From Bradyrhizobium sp. CCBAU 53340 (GTDB lineage: Bacteria; Pseudomonadota; Alphaproteobacteria; Rhizobiales; Xanthobacteraceae), in NCBI RefSeq assembly GCF_015291645.1, contig NZ_CP030055.1, positions 4,092,001-4,156,000 on the forward strand: a stretch of 64,000 nt of DNA, in the 5' to 3' direction. The notes beneath the pieces were generated by a model. That model did not search any database and was not told the origin of the DNA. It was given only the letters and a program-made list of their open reading frames with translations. Position 1 is the stretch's first letter. Each line of letters begins with the position of its first letter. Made by a program: the position numbers and the translations under genes. Positions 9,169 through 17,352 of the stretch are shown in pieces.

Positions 9169-9305
9169 GTGTCCCGGACGCTCTGCAGCGTTCTTACGCT
9201 GCTGCGCAGAGCCGGGACCCAGATGCGACAAGCAATGCGGAGAGATGGGCCCCGGCTCTGCAGCGCACCGCCGAAGGGGCGCTGCGCTGCGTCCGGGGCA
9301 CGAGA
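9169..9305. repeat. Bradyrhizobium-type palindromic intergenic repeat, copy A
   Basis: An imperfect inverted repeat of about 137 bp with outer arms beginning GTGTCCCGGACGC and ending GCGTCCGGGGCAC, and inner arms such as GCTCTGCGCAG... It fills the space between two convergent genes. A clear second copy lies at 45229-45346. Both give spurious open frames beginning with CPGRSAA on the opposite strand. Confidence 0.8.
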
Positions 9306-9311
9306 CTAGCG

Positions 9312-10502
9312 TTACGCCACGCGTCTTGCCGCGCCGGCCTTGGTCAAAATCTCGTCGAGACAGCCGATCATCTCGGCGATCTCTGCCTTCGTGACGTTCA
9401 GCGCCGGCATGAAGCGCAAGCTGTCGACCTGCGGTGCGTTCAGCAGCACGCCGGCTTCGAAGGCTTGCGCGACGATCGCGGGCGCGATCGGCAGCTTGAG
9501 GTCGAGCGCGAGCAGCAGGCCACGGCCACGTACACCGCCGAGGCCGTGCCGGGCCGAGACCTTCTGCAATTCGCTTTCGAGCAGCAGACCGGTCTCGGTG
9601 ACCTGTTTCAGGAATTCCGGCTTGCCAACCTCCTCGAGCACGGCAAGACCGGCCGCGCACATCACCGGATTGCCGTTGAACGTGCCGCCCTGGTCGCCGT
9701 GCGCGAAGCAGGAGGCGCGTTCGGTCGCAAGCAAGGCTGCGAGCGGCACGCCGCCGCCGATGCCCTTGCCGAGCGTCATGATGTCGGGCGCGATGCCGGT
9801 GTGCTCATAGTGGAAGAGTTTTCCGGTCCGGCCCATGCCGGTCTGGATCTCGTCGAAAATGAGCAGCAGGCCGTGCGCCTCGGTCAGCGCACGCAGCTCC
9901 TGCAGGAACTGATCGGTTGCCGGCCACACGCCTGACTCGCCCTGGATCGGCTCGAGCATCACCGCGACGGTGTTGCCGCTGATCAGCTTCTCCACCGAGC
10001 CGATGTCGTTCAGCTTCGCCTTCTTGAAGCCTGAGACCTTCGGCTCGAACAGCGGCTCGAACGCCTTCTTGCCTGAAGCTGACATCGTCGCCAGCGTCCG
10101 GCCATGGAAGCCGCCTTCGAAGCTGATGATCTCGAACGCGCCGTTCCTGTGCAGGCTGCCAAATTTGCGCGCGAGCTTGATCGCGCCCTCATTGGCCTCC
10201 GCACCCGAGTTGGCGAAGAACACCTGGTCGAAGGCGCTGTTCTCGACCAGCGCCTGCGCCAGCTTCAGGCTCGGCTCGTTGTAGAAGGCCGGGCTCGGCG
10301 TCAGCAGCCGCTTGGCCTGCGCACTCAGCGCGTCGGCGACCACGGACGGGGAGTGGCCGAGGCAGTTCACGGCCCAGCCCTGCACGAAATCGAGATAGCG
10401 CTTGCGGCTGTCGTCCCAGAGATACGAGCCGGCGCCGCGGACGAACACGGTCTTGGGCCGTGCGGTGATGTCCATCAGCGCGTCATACGGATGCGTCGTC
10501 AT
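9312..10502 (-). CDS. argD: Acetylornithine/ornithine-type aminotransferase (class III PLP)
   Basis: A 396-residue class III PLP-dependent aminotransferase of the ArgD length and pattern. The substrate-site segment [19 protein letters not shown] is present, followed by the PLP-contacting [17 protein letters not shown] and the Schiff-base lysine in [16 protein letters not shown]. ArgD converts N-acetylglutamate semialdehyde to N-acetylornithine in arginine synthesis; close relatives act on ornithine or 4-aminobutyrate. No argF or other arginine gene sits beside it here, so a second paralogue elsewhere in the genome is possible and the symbol is tentative. It is convergent with qor. Confidence 0.8.
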   Translation of the reverse strand: MTTHPYDALMDITARPKTVFVRGAGSYLWDDSRKRYLDFVQGWAVNCLGHSPSVVADALSAQAKRLLTPSPAFYNEPSLKLAQALVENSAFDQVFFANSGAEANEGAIKLARKFGSLHRNGAFEIISFEGGFHGRTLATMSASGKKAFEPLFEPKVSGFKKAKLNDIGSVEKLISGNTVAVMLEPIQGESGVWPATDQFLQELRALTEAHGLLLIFDEIQTGMGRTGKLFHYEHTGIAPDIMTLGKGIGGGVPLAALLATERASCFAHGDQGGTFNGNPVMCAAGLAVLEEVGKPEFLKQVTETGLLLESELQKVSARHGLGGVRGRGLLLALDLKLPIAPAIVAQAFEAGVLLNAPQVDSLRFMPALNVTKAEIAEMIGCLDEILTKAGAARRVA

Positions 10503-10540
10503 GTCGAACTCCTCTGGAGGCGGGTGGAATAGGGGCGCAA

Positions 10541-10577
10541 AAAGCAGAAAGGCCGCACCTTGCGGGTGCGGCCTTCT
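10541..10577 (-). terminator. Terminator of the 30-codon gene
   Basis: A perfect 9-bp stem, GGCCGCACC / GGTGCGGCC, with a 4-5 nt loop. Read on the minus strand it is followed by TTTCTGCTTTTT, so it ends the transcript coming from the small basic-peptide gene and separates it from argD. Confidence 0.85.
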
Positions 10578-10603
10578 CGAAAACCTGGGCTGAATTCAGT
10601 GGT

Positions 10604-10696
10604 TCAGCGGCGGCGTCGGACATGGCGCACCATCTCATCGTCGCGGGCGCGACGACGGAGCATTTCGGTGCGGCGGTTGGTCCGAGCGTTGATCAT
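10604..10696 (-). CDS. Very small arginine-rich basic peptide (30 aa)
   Basis: A 30-codon frame, too short for most gene finders. The product starts MINARTNRRTEMLRRRARDD and ends RHVRRRR, with 13 arginines in 30 residues. It is bracketed by a TTGACA promoter-like box about 33 bp upstream of the start and a strong Rho-independent terminator 27 bp after the stop, so it looks like a small self-contained transcript of roughly 150 nt. I do not recognise a function. It could be a true peptide (nucleic-acid or ribosome contact would fit the charge) or a noncoding RNA whose frame is incidental. Confidence 0.55.
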   Translation of the reverse strand: MINARTNRRTEMLRRRARDDEMVRHVRRRR

Positions 10697-10705
10697 GGGG
10701 CGCGT

Positions 10706-10734
10706 CCCTACAGCCTAATGGCAGGGCTTGTCAA
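10706..10734 (-). promoter_or_regulatory. Candidate sigma70-type promoter of the 30-codon gene
   Basis: On the minus strand TTGACA (10734-10729) is followed after 16-17 bp by TGTAGG. The -35 box is perfect; the -10 box is weak, as is common in Rhizobiales. Transcription would begin close to 10700, only a few bases before the ATG, giving an almost leaderless message. Confidence 0.5.
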
Positions 10735-10773
10735 GCGGGTGTTTTGCGAGATGCCGCGCTGAGCGTGCGTCGC

Positions 10774-11415
10774 TCAGGCGGAATGAGCCGCTTCTTCTGC
10801 GTCCTCGTGTCCCCAGTCCGCGTGCGCAATTGCCGTGTCGATCAGCTCGCCGCGCATCAGCTTGAGCGGCGAATTCCAGTACAGCGCGATGTTGTGGAAC
10901 GGGTCGGTCAGGACCTTGAAGACCCACACCAGTCCGGTGGTGATGCCGCGCGTGGCGAACAGCTGGAGCATGCGCGCCAGTCCGCCACCAATGCCGATCG
11001 CGAGCCAGAGCGTGCCGACGTGGCGGACGAAGTCGAGACGATCGGTTAGGGGAGCAAACAATCCGAACAGCGTCGGATAGGCATAGAGCGCGATCGGCGC
11101 GCAGCCCCAGACGAGGAGCAGGATGATCTTGCGGGTCTGATTGTAGCCGACCTTGACCGCTTCCTTGTATTCGTTGCTGACGTCGTTGACGGCGTCATAG
11201 CCGTTCGGCTCGAAGAAGAAATGCCCGGTCTGTCGCGTCAGCATCGCGAACCAGCCGACGATCCCGGCGAGCGCCGGGTCCTTCACCAGCAGCGCGTAAC
11301 AGCCGAGGAAGATGACTGCGCTGACGAGGTGCAGCGTCTGATTGACGGTGCTCTGGTGGTAGAAGCGGTAGTCGTCGAAGCGCTGCGTGCGCAGCATGGT
11401 CGAGAGGCGTCTCAT
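10774..11415 (-). CDS. Multispanning membrane protein, possibly Mpo1/DUF962-related
   Basis: A 213-residue membrane protein with four to five hydrophobic segments. The N-terminal part has FYHQSTVNQTLHLVSAVIFL, then TGHFFFEPNGYDAVNDVSNE. The spacing of YH...N..LH and GH...EP recalls the histidine pattern of the Mpo1/DUF962 family (yeast Mpo1 is a 2-hydroxy fatty acid dioxygenase), but the match is weak and may be chance. The C-terminal tail is short and acidic. It is monocistronic. Function unknown. Confidence 0.65.
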   Translation of the reverse strand: MRRLSTMLRTQRFDDYRFYHQSTVNQTLHLVSAVIFLGCYALLVKDPALAGIVGWFAMLTRQTGHFFFEPNGYDAVNDVSNEYKEAVKVGYNQTRKIILLLVWGCAPIALYAYPTLFGLFAPLTDRLDFVRHVGTLWLAIGIGGGLARMLQLFATRGITTGLVWVFKVLTDPFHNIALYWNSPLKLMRGELIDTAIAHADWGHEDAEEAAHSA

Positions 11416-11690
11416 CAGAAATCCTCGCTCGCGTTGGAAGCGTGGCGAGAGTTAGGGCGAGTCCATGACCTCCGCGTGAATGCATTATAGTGTCACATTG
11501 CGGCGAGAGCAGCGCGAATCGCCCCGTAGTTCCGTCCGGATGCCGATCTCGTCACGGCATCTCATTTGTTGGCTGCGCAGAAACCAACAAGCCTCTAGCG
11601 CGTTTGTGATCTCGGAACGCGAATTGGTTCGAACCGGACCTCATCCGGGACAGACCAAGAGGGACGGGACCATCAAGATAGTCTGCAACC

Positions 11691-12632
11691 TTGTCCGATA
11701 CGTCATACCCGATCGACCTCGACAGCATTCGCGGCGCATTTCCGCCGGGCATCGAGGCGCCGCCTTTGCTGCTCGATTTTGCCGGCTGGCTGAATGGGCG
11801 CCCTTGGGGCAGCGTCGGCTGCTTCTCGCTGCAAGGCCAGTTCTCCGACCAGGCTCCGATCTTCGACGGCAGCCCTTTGCGCGATCGCTTCGCGCTGTTC
11901 ATGCGCCTGCCGGATGGCTCTGCCGTAGGCGGCTGGTACGGCGCCGGCCTCGACCGCGACGATCCGCCGATCGTCGGGCTCGGCTCGGAAGGCGACTATG
12001 AGCTGCTGGCGCCATCCCTCGATGCGCTGCTCGCGAAACTGACGTCGCAGCAATTCGACAAGGCCTGGCACGACCTGCGGCCGCACGACGAAGTCGAGTC
12101 TCAGACAAGCGAGCTGGCGCAGTGGCTGGCCCGACGGCCGCCCGGCGAGCCTGTTGTGTGCGAGGACGGCGGATCGGAGCTGCCCGACTTCCGCGGCTTC
12201 GTTGAGAAGTGGAGCCGGGACCGCGAGGAATACTGGGCCAATCACCGCCTGATGGCCGAACTCGGCTGGCGGCTGGCCGCGCATCTGCCCAAGGGCAAGA
12301 ACGCCTGGGACAAGACCCATTTCGAGATCGCCATCGTCGGCAAGCAATACCAGGCGCGCGTGCTGTCGCGCGGGCCGCAGCCGTTCGAGGAAGCCGCCTC
12401 GATCGAATCCCTGCTGCGCGACCTGCGCGAGGAGATGCGCCGCGCCCAGCCCGAGCTCGGGCTGTGGTATGCGATGAAATTCGGCCTCTATGCCGACGGC
12501 CGCGTCATGCCGAATTTCGAGTACGACGCCCGCCCGACCATCGACGGCGAGCCGGCGCTGCTCACTGAGGCCAAGGCCGATCTCGCCCGCGCACCAAGGC
12601 CGGAGCGCTGGGTGCCGAAATGGCTGGCGTGA
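11691..12632 (+). CDS. Conserved hypothetical protein (313 aa)
   Basis: A soluble, Trp-rich protein without signal peptide or membrane segments. The coding frame appears to start at a TTG (11691); no ATG with a good ribosome site is available upstream. The C-terminal part, LWYAMKFGLYADGRVMPNFE followed by an acidic stretch, loosely resembles the YezG/DUF600-type immunity fold in which a Trp precedes a beta-strand and YDxDG-like turn, but no toxin gene is adjacent and I do not assign that function. Codon use matches the neighbours. Convergent with rimO, with a palindromic repeat between the two ends. Confidence 0.7.
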   Translation: MSDTSYPIDLDSIRGAFPPGIEAPPLLLDFAGWLNGRPWGSVGCFSLQGQFSDQAPIFDGSPLRDRFALFMRLPDGSAVGGWYGAGLDRDDPPIVGLGSEGDYELLAPSLDALLAKLTSQQFDKAWHDLRPHDEVESQTSELAQWLARRPPGEPVVCEDGGSELPDFRGFVEKWSRDREEYWANHRLMAELGWRLAAHLPKGKNAWDKTHFEIAIVGKQYQARVLSRGPQPFEEAASIESLLRDLREEMRRAQPELGLWYAMKFGLYADGRVMPNFEYDARPTIDGEPALLTEAKADLARAPRPERWVPKWLA

Positions 12633-12644
12633 CTGCATCCACGT

Positions 12645-12724
12645 CGTCATTGCGAGCGTAGCGAAGCAATCCAGAATCCCTCCGCGGGGAGAGCCTGGAT
12701 TGCTTCGCTACGCTCGCAATGACG
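12645..12724. repeat. Palindromic repeat unit between convergent genes
   Basis: A long near-perfect inverted repeat with arms of about 30 bp: CGTCATTGCGAGCGTAGCGA and onward to CAATCCAG on the left, and the reverse complement on the right, around a short GC-rich centre. No second copy was seen in this window. Elements of this sequence are dispersed in Bradyrhizobium and Rhodopseudomonas genomes (general knowledge). Confidence 0.8.
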
Positions 12725-12731
12725 GAGGCCC

Positions 12732-14051
12732 TCAGAACCCCGCGACGCTGCCGTGCAGATCGTATTGATCCGCACGCTCGATCTTCGCAGTGACAATCTC
12801 GCCGACGCGCAAGGGGCGACGGCTCGATAGGTACACCGCGCCGTCGATCTCCGGCGCATCGGCCTTGGAGCGCCCCTTGGCGACGGTCGGTCCGACCTCG
12901 TCGATGATGATCTGCTGGCGCGTGCCGACCTTCCGCTTCAGGCGGCGTGCGGAAATCTTCTGCTGGCGTGCCATGAGCGCATTGTAGCGCTCCTGCTTGA
13001 CCTCTTCCGGCACGGGATTGGCGATCGCATTCGACGTCGCGCCCGCAACCGGCTCGTATTTGAAGCAGCCGAGGCGATCGATCTCGGCCTCATCCAGCCA
13101 GTCGAGCAGATAGGCGAAGTCGGAATCGGTCTCGCCGGGGAAGCCGACGATGAAAGTCGAGCGCAGCGCAAGGTCAGGGCATTCCTCGCGCCAGCGCTTG
13201 ATACGCGCCAAGGTCTTGTCCTGCGCTGCCGGGCGCTTCATCGCCTTCAGCACCTCGGGGCTCGCATGCTGGAACGGAATGTCCAGGTACGGCAGCACCT
13301 TGCCCTCGTTCATCAGCGCGATGACTTCGTCGACATGCGGGTAGGGGTAGACATATTGCAGCCGGACCCAGGCCCCGAGCTCGCCGAGCTCGCGCGCGAG
13401 ATCCAGAAATTTCGCGCGGACCTGGCGGTCCTTCCACGGGCTCTCGGCATATTTGAGATCGACGCCATAGGCCGAAGTGTCTTGCGAGATGACCAGCAGT
13501 TCCTTCACGCCCGCGCCGACCAGGCGCTCGGCCTCGCGCAGCACGTCGTTGGCCGGACGCGAGACGAGGTCGCCGCGCAGTTTCGGGATGATGCAGAACG
13601 TGCAGCGGTTGTTGCAGCCCTCGGAGATCTTCAAATAGGCGTAGTGGCGCGGCGTCAGCTTGATACCCTGCGGCGGCACCAAGTCGAGATGCGGATTGTG
13701 CGCCGGCGGCAGCGCGCGATGCACGGCATTGAGCACGCTCTCGTACTGCTGCGGTCCCGTGATCGAGAGCACGCCGGGATAGGCCTGCTCGATCTGCTCG
13801 GGCTCGGCGCCCATGCAGCCCGTCACGATCACCTTGCCGTTCTCGGCCATGGCATCGCCGATCGCCGAGAGCGATTCCTGCTTGGCGCTGTCGAGGAAGC
13901 CACAGGTGTTGACGATGACGATGTCGGCGCCGTCATGCTTGCGGGCGAGCTCGTAGCCCTCCGCGCGCAGGCGCGTGATGATGCGCTCGGAATCCACCAA
14001 TGCCTTGGGGCAGCCGAGTGACGTGAATGAAATGCGCGGCGCTCTTTCCAT
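12732..14051 (-). CDS. rimO: Ribosomal protein S12 methylthiotransferase RimO
   Basis: A 439-residue radical-SAM enzyme that adds a methylthio group to the aspartate of ribosomal protein S12. Domains in order: UPF0004 ([20 protein letters not shown], with the further cluster cysteines in VNTCGF and VTGCMGAE), radical SAM core with the CX3CX2C motif in [19 protein letters not shown], and a C-terminal TRAM domain ending near the stop. I chose the ATG at 14051 because the sequence [16 protein letters not shown] is the usual N-terminus and AGGCG lies upstream; the frame extends 24 codons further without support. Confidence 0.95.
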   Translation of the reverse strand: MERAPRISFTSLGCPKALVDSERIITRLRAEGYELARKHDGADIVIVNTCGFLDSAKQESLSAIGDAMAENGKVIVTGCMGAEPEQIEQAYPGVLSITGPQQYESVLNAVHRALPPAHNPHLDLVPPQGIKLTPRHYAYLKISEGCNNRCTFCIIPKLRGDLVSRPANDVLREAERLVGAGVKELLVISQDTSAYGVDLKYAESPWKDRQVRAKFLDLARELGELGAWVRLQYVYPYPHVDEVIALMNEGKVLPYLDIPFQHASPEVLKAMKRPAAQDKTLARIKRWREECPDLALRSTFIVGFPGETDSDFAYLLDWLDEAEIDRLGCFKYEPVAGATSNAIANPVPEEVKQERYNALMARQQKISARRLKRKVGTRQQIIIDEVGPTVAKGRSKADAPEIDGAVYLSSRRPLRVGEIVTAKIERADQYDLHGSVAGF

Positions 14052-14310
14052 GTATCGCCTGGGACCTACATCTGAATTGTTCGGATTTGGGATCCAAGTA
14101 ATTGATCTGATAGAAAAATTCAACCGCTACATCTGCCAGCGGACGCGATAGGCTTGGACTTCCGCCTTTGGGCGTCTGCAGCTCCTACCTTGGTCCCATT
14201 TACCCGGTTCCAATACCTGCTCTGAATACGAACCCGTCCCTCTGACCATCCATGTTGTTCTTGAGGTTGGTGCGCCAGAATCGGACGTGAACAATTCCAG
14301 GGAGGTGTCT

Positions 14311-14754
14311 GTGGCCCCGCGTTCCGTGGTCTTTGTAGCGGCACACCTGGCATTCCTCGCGGGATCTCACGCACTCGCGGCGCAATCGGACGAGTTCAAG
14401 CTTGTTACGCCGCCGCTCAGCATATCCAGGGACATCTTACGGCCGCCTGCCGCGACCTTGCCGGTCCCGGCGGGATATACGAGGGATGACATTCTGCACG
14501 GCGACCGCGTGTTTCACGGGGAAGCCGCGAACGGGCAGTGCAGCGTCTGTCACGGTGCGGACGGGAAGGGAACACCGAATGGCAACGACCTGACTGTCGG
14601 TATGTTCGTTTGGAGCGACGGCAGTGTCAGAGAGCTGAAGCGCACGATCTTGCACAACATGGCCGTGGCCCCCGGAATGGACGGCGACCTGAAGCCAGAG
14701 GATGTTGATGCAGTCGCAGCCTATGTCTGGGCCATCAGTCATCCGCCCGAGTGA
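14311..14754 (+). CDS. Periplasmic c-type cytochrome (small class I-like)
   Basis: A 147-residue secreted monoheme cytochrome. The start is the GTG at 14311, directly behind AGGGAGGT; it gives a signal peptide ending ALAA. One heme-binding motif CSVCH is followed by GADGKGTPNGNDLTVGMFVW, and the candidate axial methionine lies in NMAVAPGMDGDL. The C-terminal helix is VDAVAAYVWAIS. The protein would carry electrons in the periplasm; no oxidase or dehydrogenase gene is adjacent to indicate the partner. Confidence 0.82.
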   Translation: MAPRSVVFVAAHLAFLAGSHALAAQSDEFKLVTPPLSISRDILRPPAATLPVPAGYTRDDILHGDRVFHGEAANGQCSVCHGADGKGTPNGNDLTVGMFVWSDGSVRELKRTILHNMAVAPGMDGDLKPEDVDAVAAYVWAISHPPE

Positions 14755-15249
14755 GGATTGGCCGTATCATTTTTGCTTCACGGCAAAAGGACCTCGCTGC
14801 TTCCTGCGACCACCAGAACGACAAGATCCGCTCGCTGCTGCTGCTCGGTCTGTCTTTGCATCCGAAAGCAGATCCCTCGCCTTGACGAGCGCACGCCTTA
14901 ACGACAGCTTTGCGGCATTTCCTTTGGAAGTGAACGGCTCAGTGGGACGAGCATGCGTGGCCGGAGTCCAATCGTGAGATTACCCCTCAAGGCCATCGGA
15001 GCGAAGGTATGGGTCCGATGCGCCTCAGGCTGGGCTGTGGCCGCTCCACTTGCTTGCTCTTTGAAGGCGAGGAGGACCACGTCCAGCTTTGGGCGTGGGA
15101 GCGCGGCATGCCGGTAGCGATCAGCAAGATCCCCGAGCTCCACAGATTCAAGCGGGTCGCCACCGGCGCTAGTCCTAATGGCGGTCAATTACAACCCTTT
15201 GCAGGGCGTTTCGGCATGCTATGGATGAATCACCTGCCGTGAGTGAGCC
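14755..15249. other. Gene-poor stretch upstream of nasT
   Basis: About 495 bp without a convincing gene. Small frames on both strands (for example 15009-15242) lack ribosome sites and homology I can recognise. The part just upstream of nasT ought to contain its promoter, but I see no clear sigma54 or sigma70 box. Confidence 0.5.
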
Positions 15250-15840
15250 ATGAGCGCCGAACAGTCGCCCAAAATCGTGATCGTCGACGAAAGCCCGATC
15301 CGGGCCGCGATCCTCGAGGAGGGGTTGCGAGAGGCCGGATTCACGCAGGTCGTCCATATCCGCGAGATGCAGAGCCTCTTGGCCCGTATTTATGCGGTCG
15401 ACCCCGACATCATCCTGATCGATCTGGAAAACCCCAGCCGTGACGTGCTGGAGGCGATGTTCCAGGTCAGCCGCGCCGTGAAACGGCCGATCGCCATGTT
15501 CGTCGATCAGAGCGATTCAGCCTCGATCCAGGCTTCGGTCGAGGCGGGGGTGTCCGCCTACATCGTCGACGGGCTGAAGAAGGAACGGATCAAGCCGATC
15601 CTGGACCTCTGCGTGTCCCGCTTCAACGCCTTCGCCAAGCTCCAGGAGGAACTGGAGCGCACCAAGTCGCAGCTCGAGGACCGCAAGATCATCGAGAAGG
15701 CCAAGGGCATCCTGATGAAGGTCAAGGGTCTCACCGAGGACGAGGCCTATGTGCTGCTGCGCTCCACCGCCATGCGCGAGAAGAAGAAAATCGGCGAGAT
15801 CGCCCAGTCGATCATCACCGCGTCGGAGATGCTGAAATGA
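15250..15840 (+). CDS. nasT: ANTAR-domain response regulator / antiterminator NasT
   Basis: A 196-residue cytoplasmic regulator. The N-terminal receiver-like domain (IVIVDESPIRAAILEEGL, then IILIDLENP) is followed by a coiled-coil linker and the C-terminal ANTAR RNA-binding domain (RKIIEKAKGILMKVKGLTED ... AYVLLRSTAMREKKKIGEIA). In Paracoccus, Azotobacter and Bradyrhizobium NasT binds hairpins in the leader of nitrate/nitrite assimilation messages and prevents termination; NasS holds it inactive when nitrate is absent. The stop overlaps the nasS start by 4 bp, as expected for the sensor-regulator pair. Confidence 0.93.
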   Translation: MSAEQSPKIVIVDESPIRAAILEEGLREAGFTQVVHIREMQSLLARIYAVDPDIILIDLENPSRDVLEAMFQVSRAVKRPIAMFVDQSDSASIQASVEAGVSAYIVDGLKKERIKPILDLCVSRFNAFAKLQEELERTKSQLEDRKIIEKAKGILMKVKGLTEDEAYVLLRSTAMREKKKIGEIAQSIITASEMLK

Positions 15841-17000
15841 CCGCTCCCCTTCGCATCGGATTCATCCCGCTGGTCGACGCCGCCGCGCTGATCGTCGCCG
15901 TCGACAAGGGCTTCACCGCGGCCGAAGGGCTCGAGGTCGAGCTGGTGCGCGAAGTGTCCTGGTCCAACGTTCGCGACAAGCTGAATATCGGCCTGTTCGA
16001 TGCGGCACATCTGCTTGCGCCTGTGGCCATCGCATCCTCGCTCGGGCTCGGCCACGTCAAGGTACCGATCGCCGCGCCCTTCAATCTCGGCATCAACGGC
16101 AATGCCATCACGGTCTCGCCGGCGCTCCATGCCGCGCTGATGGAGCAGATCGACGGCGACCGCTTTGACCCGCTCGCCACTGCAAAGGCGCTGGCGAAGG
16201 TCGTCGCCATCAGGCGCAAGGCGGGCCTCGAGCCGCTGACCTTCGGCATGACCTTTCCGTTCTCCACGCACAATTACCAGCTGCGGTTCTGGATGGCGGC
16301 GGCCGGCGTCGATCCGGATGAGGACGTGCGCCTGGTGGTGCTGCCGCCGCCTTACATGGTGGATAGCCTCAGAAGCGGCCATGTCGATGCGTTCTGCGTC
16401 GGCGCGCCCTGGAATTCGATCGCGGTCGATCTCGGCATCGGCCACATCCTGCATTTCGTCTCCGACATCCTGGCGCGCGCAGCCGAGAAGGTGCTGGCGG
16501 TGCGTCAGGTCTGGGCCGACAAGAACCCGGACGTGGTGGCAGCGCTGGTGCGTGCGGCGGTGAAGGCGGCCGAGTTCATCGAGAACCCGGACAACCTGGT
16601 CGAGGCGGCGCGGATCCTGGCGCAGCCCGAGCGGATCGGCGTCGATGCCGAGGTGATCCAGCGTTCGCTGACCGGGCGCCTGAAGATCTCGCCGGAGGGC
16701 ACGGTGCGCGAGAGCGATCGCTATCTGCTGGTCGGACGCGAAGAGGCAGGGCGACCGGATCCGGTGCAGGCCGCCTGGCTCTACGCCCAGATGGTGCGCT
16801 GGGGGCAGACAGCCCTGAGCGGCGAAGCGCTCAAGACGGCGATGGCCGTGTTCCGGCCGGACCTCTACGATGCTGCCGTCGGGTCCAGCGGAGGAGGCCA
16901 GGTCAGCACCCCGTTCGGCGCCTTCGCCGGACCGGCTTTTGACCCCACGGATCTCGGCGGCTATCTGGCCTCGTTCAAGGTCGCTCGACGGGCTCCATAG
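15837..17000 (+). CDS. nasS: Cytosolic nitrate/nitrite sensor NasS
   Basis: A 387-residue protein of the NrtA/CmpA nitrate-binding family. It starts directly with PLRIGFIPLVDAAALIVAVD and lacks any signal peptide or lipobox, which separates the cytosolic sensor NasS from the periplasmic transport protein NrtA. The ligand-pocket segments FGMTFPFSTHNYQLRFWMAA and SGHVDAFCVGAPWN are present. NasS binds NasT and releases it on nitrate or nitrite binding. ATG overlaps the nasT stop (ATGA). Confidence 0.93.
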   Translation: MTAPLRIGFIPLVDAAALIVAVDKGFTAAEGLEVELVREVSWSNVRDKLNIGLFDAAHLLAPVAIASSLGLGHVKVPIAAPFNLGINGNAITVSPALHAALMEQIDGDRFDPLATAKALAKVVAIRRKAGLEPLTFGMTFPFSTHNYQLRFWMAAAGVDPDEDVRLVVLPPPYMVDSLRSGHVDAFCVGAPWNSIAVDLGIGHILHFVSDILARAAEKVLAVRQVWADKNPDVVAALVRAAVKAAEFIENPDNLVEAARILAQPERIGVDAEVIQRSLTGRLKISPEGTVRESDRYLLVGREEAGRPDPVQAAWLYAQMVRWGQTALSGEALKTAMAVFRPDLYDAAVGSSGGGQVSTPFGAFAGPAFDPTDLGGYLASFKVARRAP

Positions 17001-17048
17001 GCCTGCTCAAAGCTTAATCACATCGATTCGAAGCTCAATCTTTGGGCC

Positions 17049-17069
17049 ATTGCTGCCCGAAGCAGCATG
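17049..17069 (+). terminator. Weak hairpin after nasS
   Basis: TGCTGC-ccgaa-GCAGCA forms a 6-bp stem about 50 bp after the nasS stop. There is no T run, so it may only stabilise the 3' end or slow transcription between nasS and the next promoter. Confidence 0.35.
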
Positions 17070-17144
17070 AACCTTGATCCACTTCATGCGCCGCACACAA
17101 TCCTAAGCCACTGATTCCAAGTGATTTTACGGTTTATGCTGCGT

Positions 17145-17160
17145 TGGCACACTCCTTGAA
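17145..17160 (+). promoter_or_regulatory. Candidate sigma54 promoter of the nitrite assimilation operon
   Basis: TGGCAC-N5-TTGAA matches the sigma54 consensus TGGCAC-N5-TTGCA except for one base at the -12 element (GA instead of GC). The expected transcription start is about 17171, giving a leader of about 180 nt before the transporter gene. Nitrogen assimilation genes in this group depend on RpoN/NtrC, so context supports it; the imperfect -12 lowers confidence. Confidence 0.5.
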
Positions 17161-17170
17161 TAGAGGGAGT

Positions 17171-17352
17171 CCAAGCCGCCCGGCGTGGGCGCCGGCGGCT
17201 TCCAAGTCCATGGTGGATTTCCGCAGCAACGAGGCTGATCGGATCGCTCCGGGCTCCGGCGAGGTGCATGAGCGCCTGCAACCGGCTCCCTGCGATCAAC
17301 GTCCGTTTCACCCGTTGACGCCGCCCTACGCGCGGCAAGCTGGAGCTTCGAT
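17171..17352 (+). promoter_or_regulatory. Structured leader RNA, candidate NasT (ANTAR) target
   Basis: The leader holds four possible hairpins in order. (1) 17174-17200: AGCCG(C)CCGGCG-TGGG-CGCCGGCGGCT, very stable. (2) 17221-17242: CCG-CAGC-[AACGAG]-GCTG-at-CGG, whose hexaloop has A at position 1 and G at position 4, as the ANTAR RNA motif requires. (3) 17259-17279: AGGTG-[CATGAG]-CGCCT with G at loop position 4 but C at position 1. (4) a 6-bp stem TCAACG/CGTTGA near 17295-17317. Two hexaloop hairpins in tandem upstream of a nitrite operon, next to nasT, is the expected design; I see no textbook U-tract terminator. Confidence 0.5.

Noticed and set aside
10774..11415. Firm assignment to Mpo1/DUF962
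   Set aside because: Only two short His-containing segments agree; kept as a possibility, not as a call.
15009..15242. 77-codon plus-strand frame upstream of nasT
   Set aside because: No ribosome site and no recognisable family; a conflicting minus-strand frame of equal quality overlaps it.
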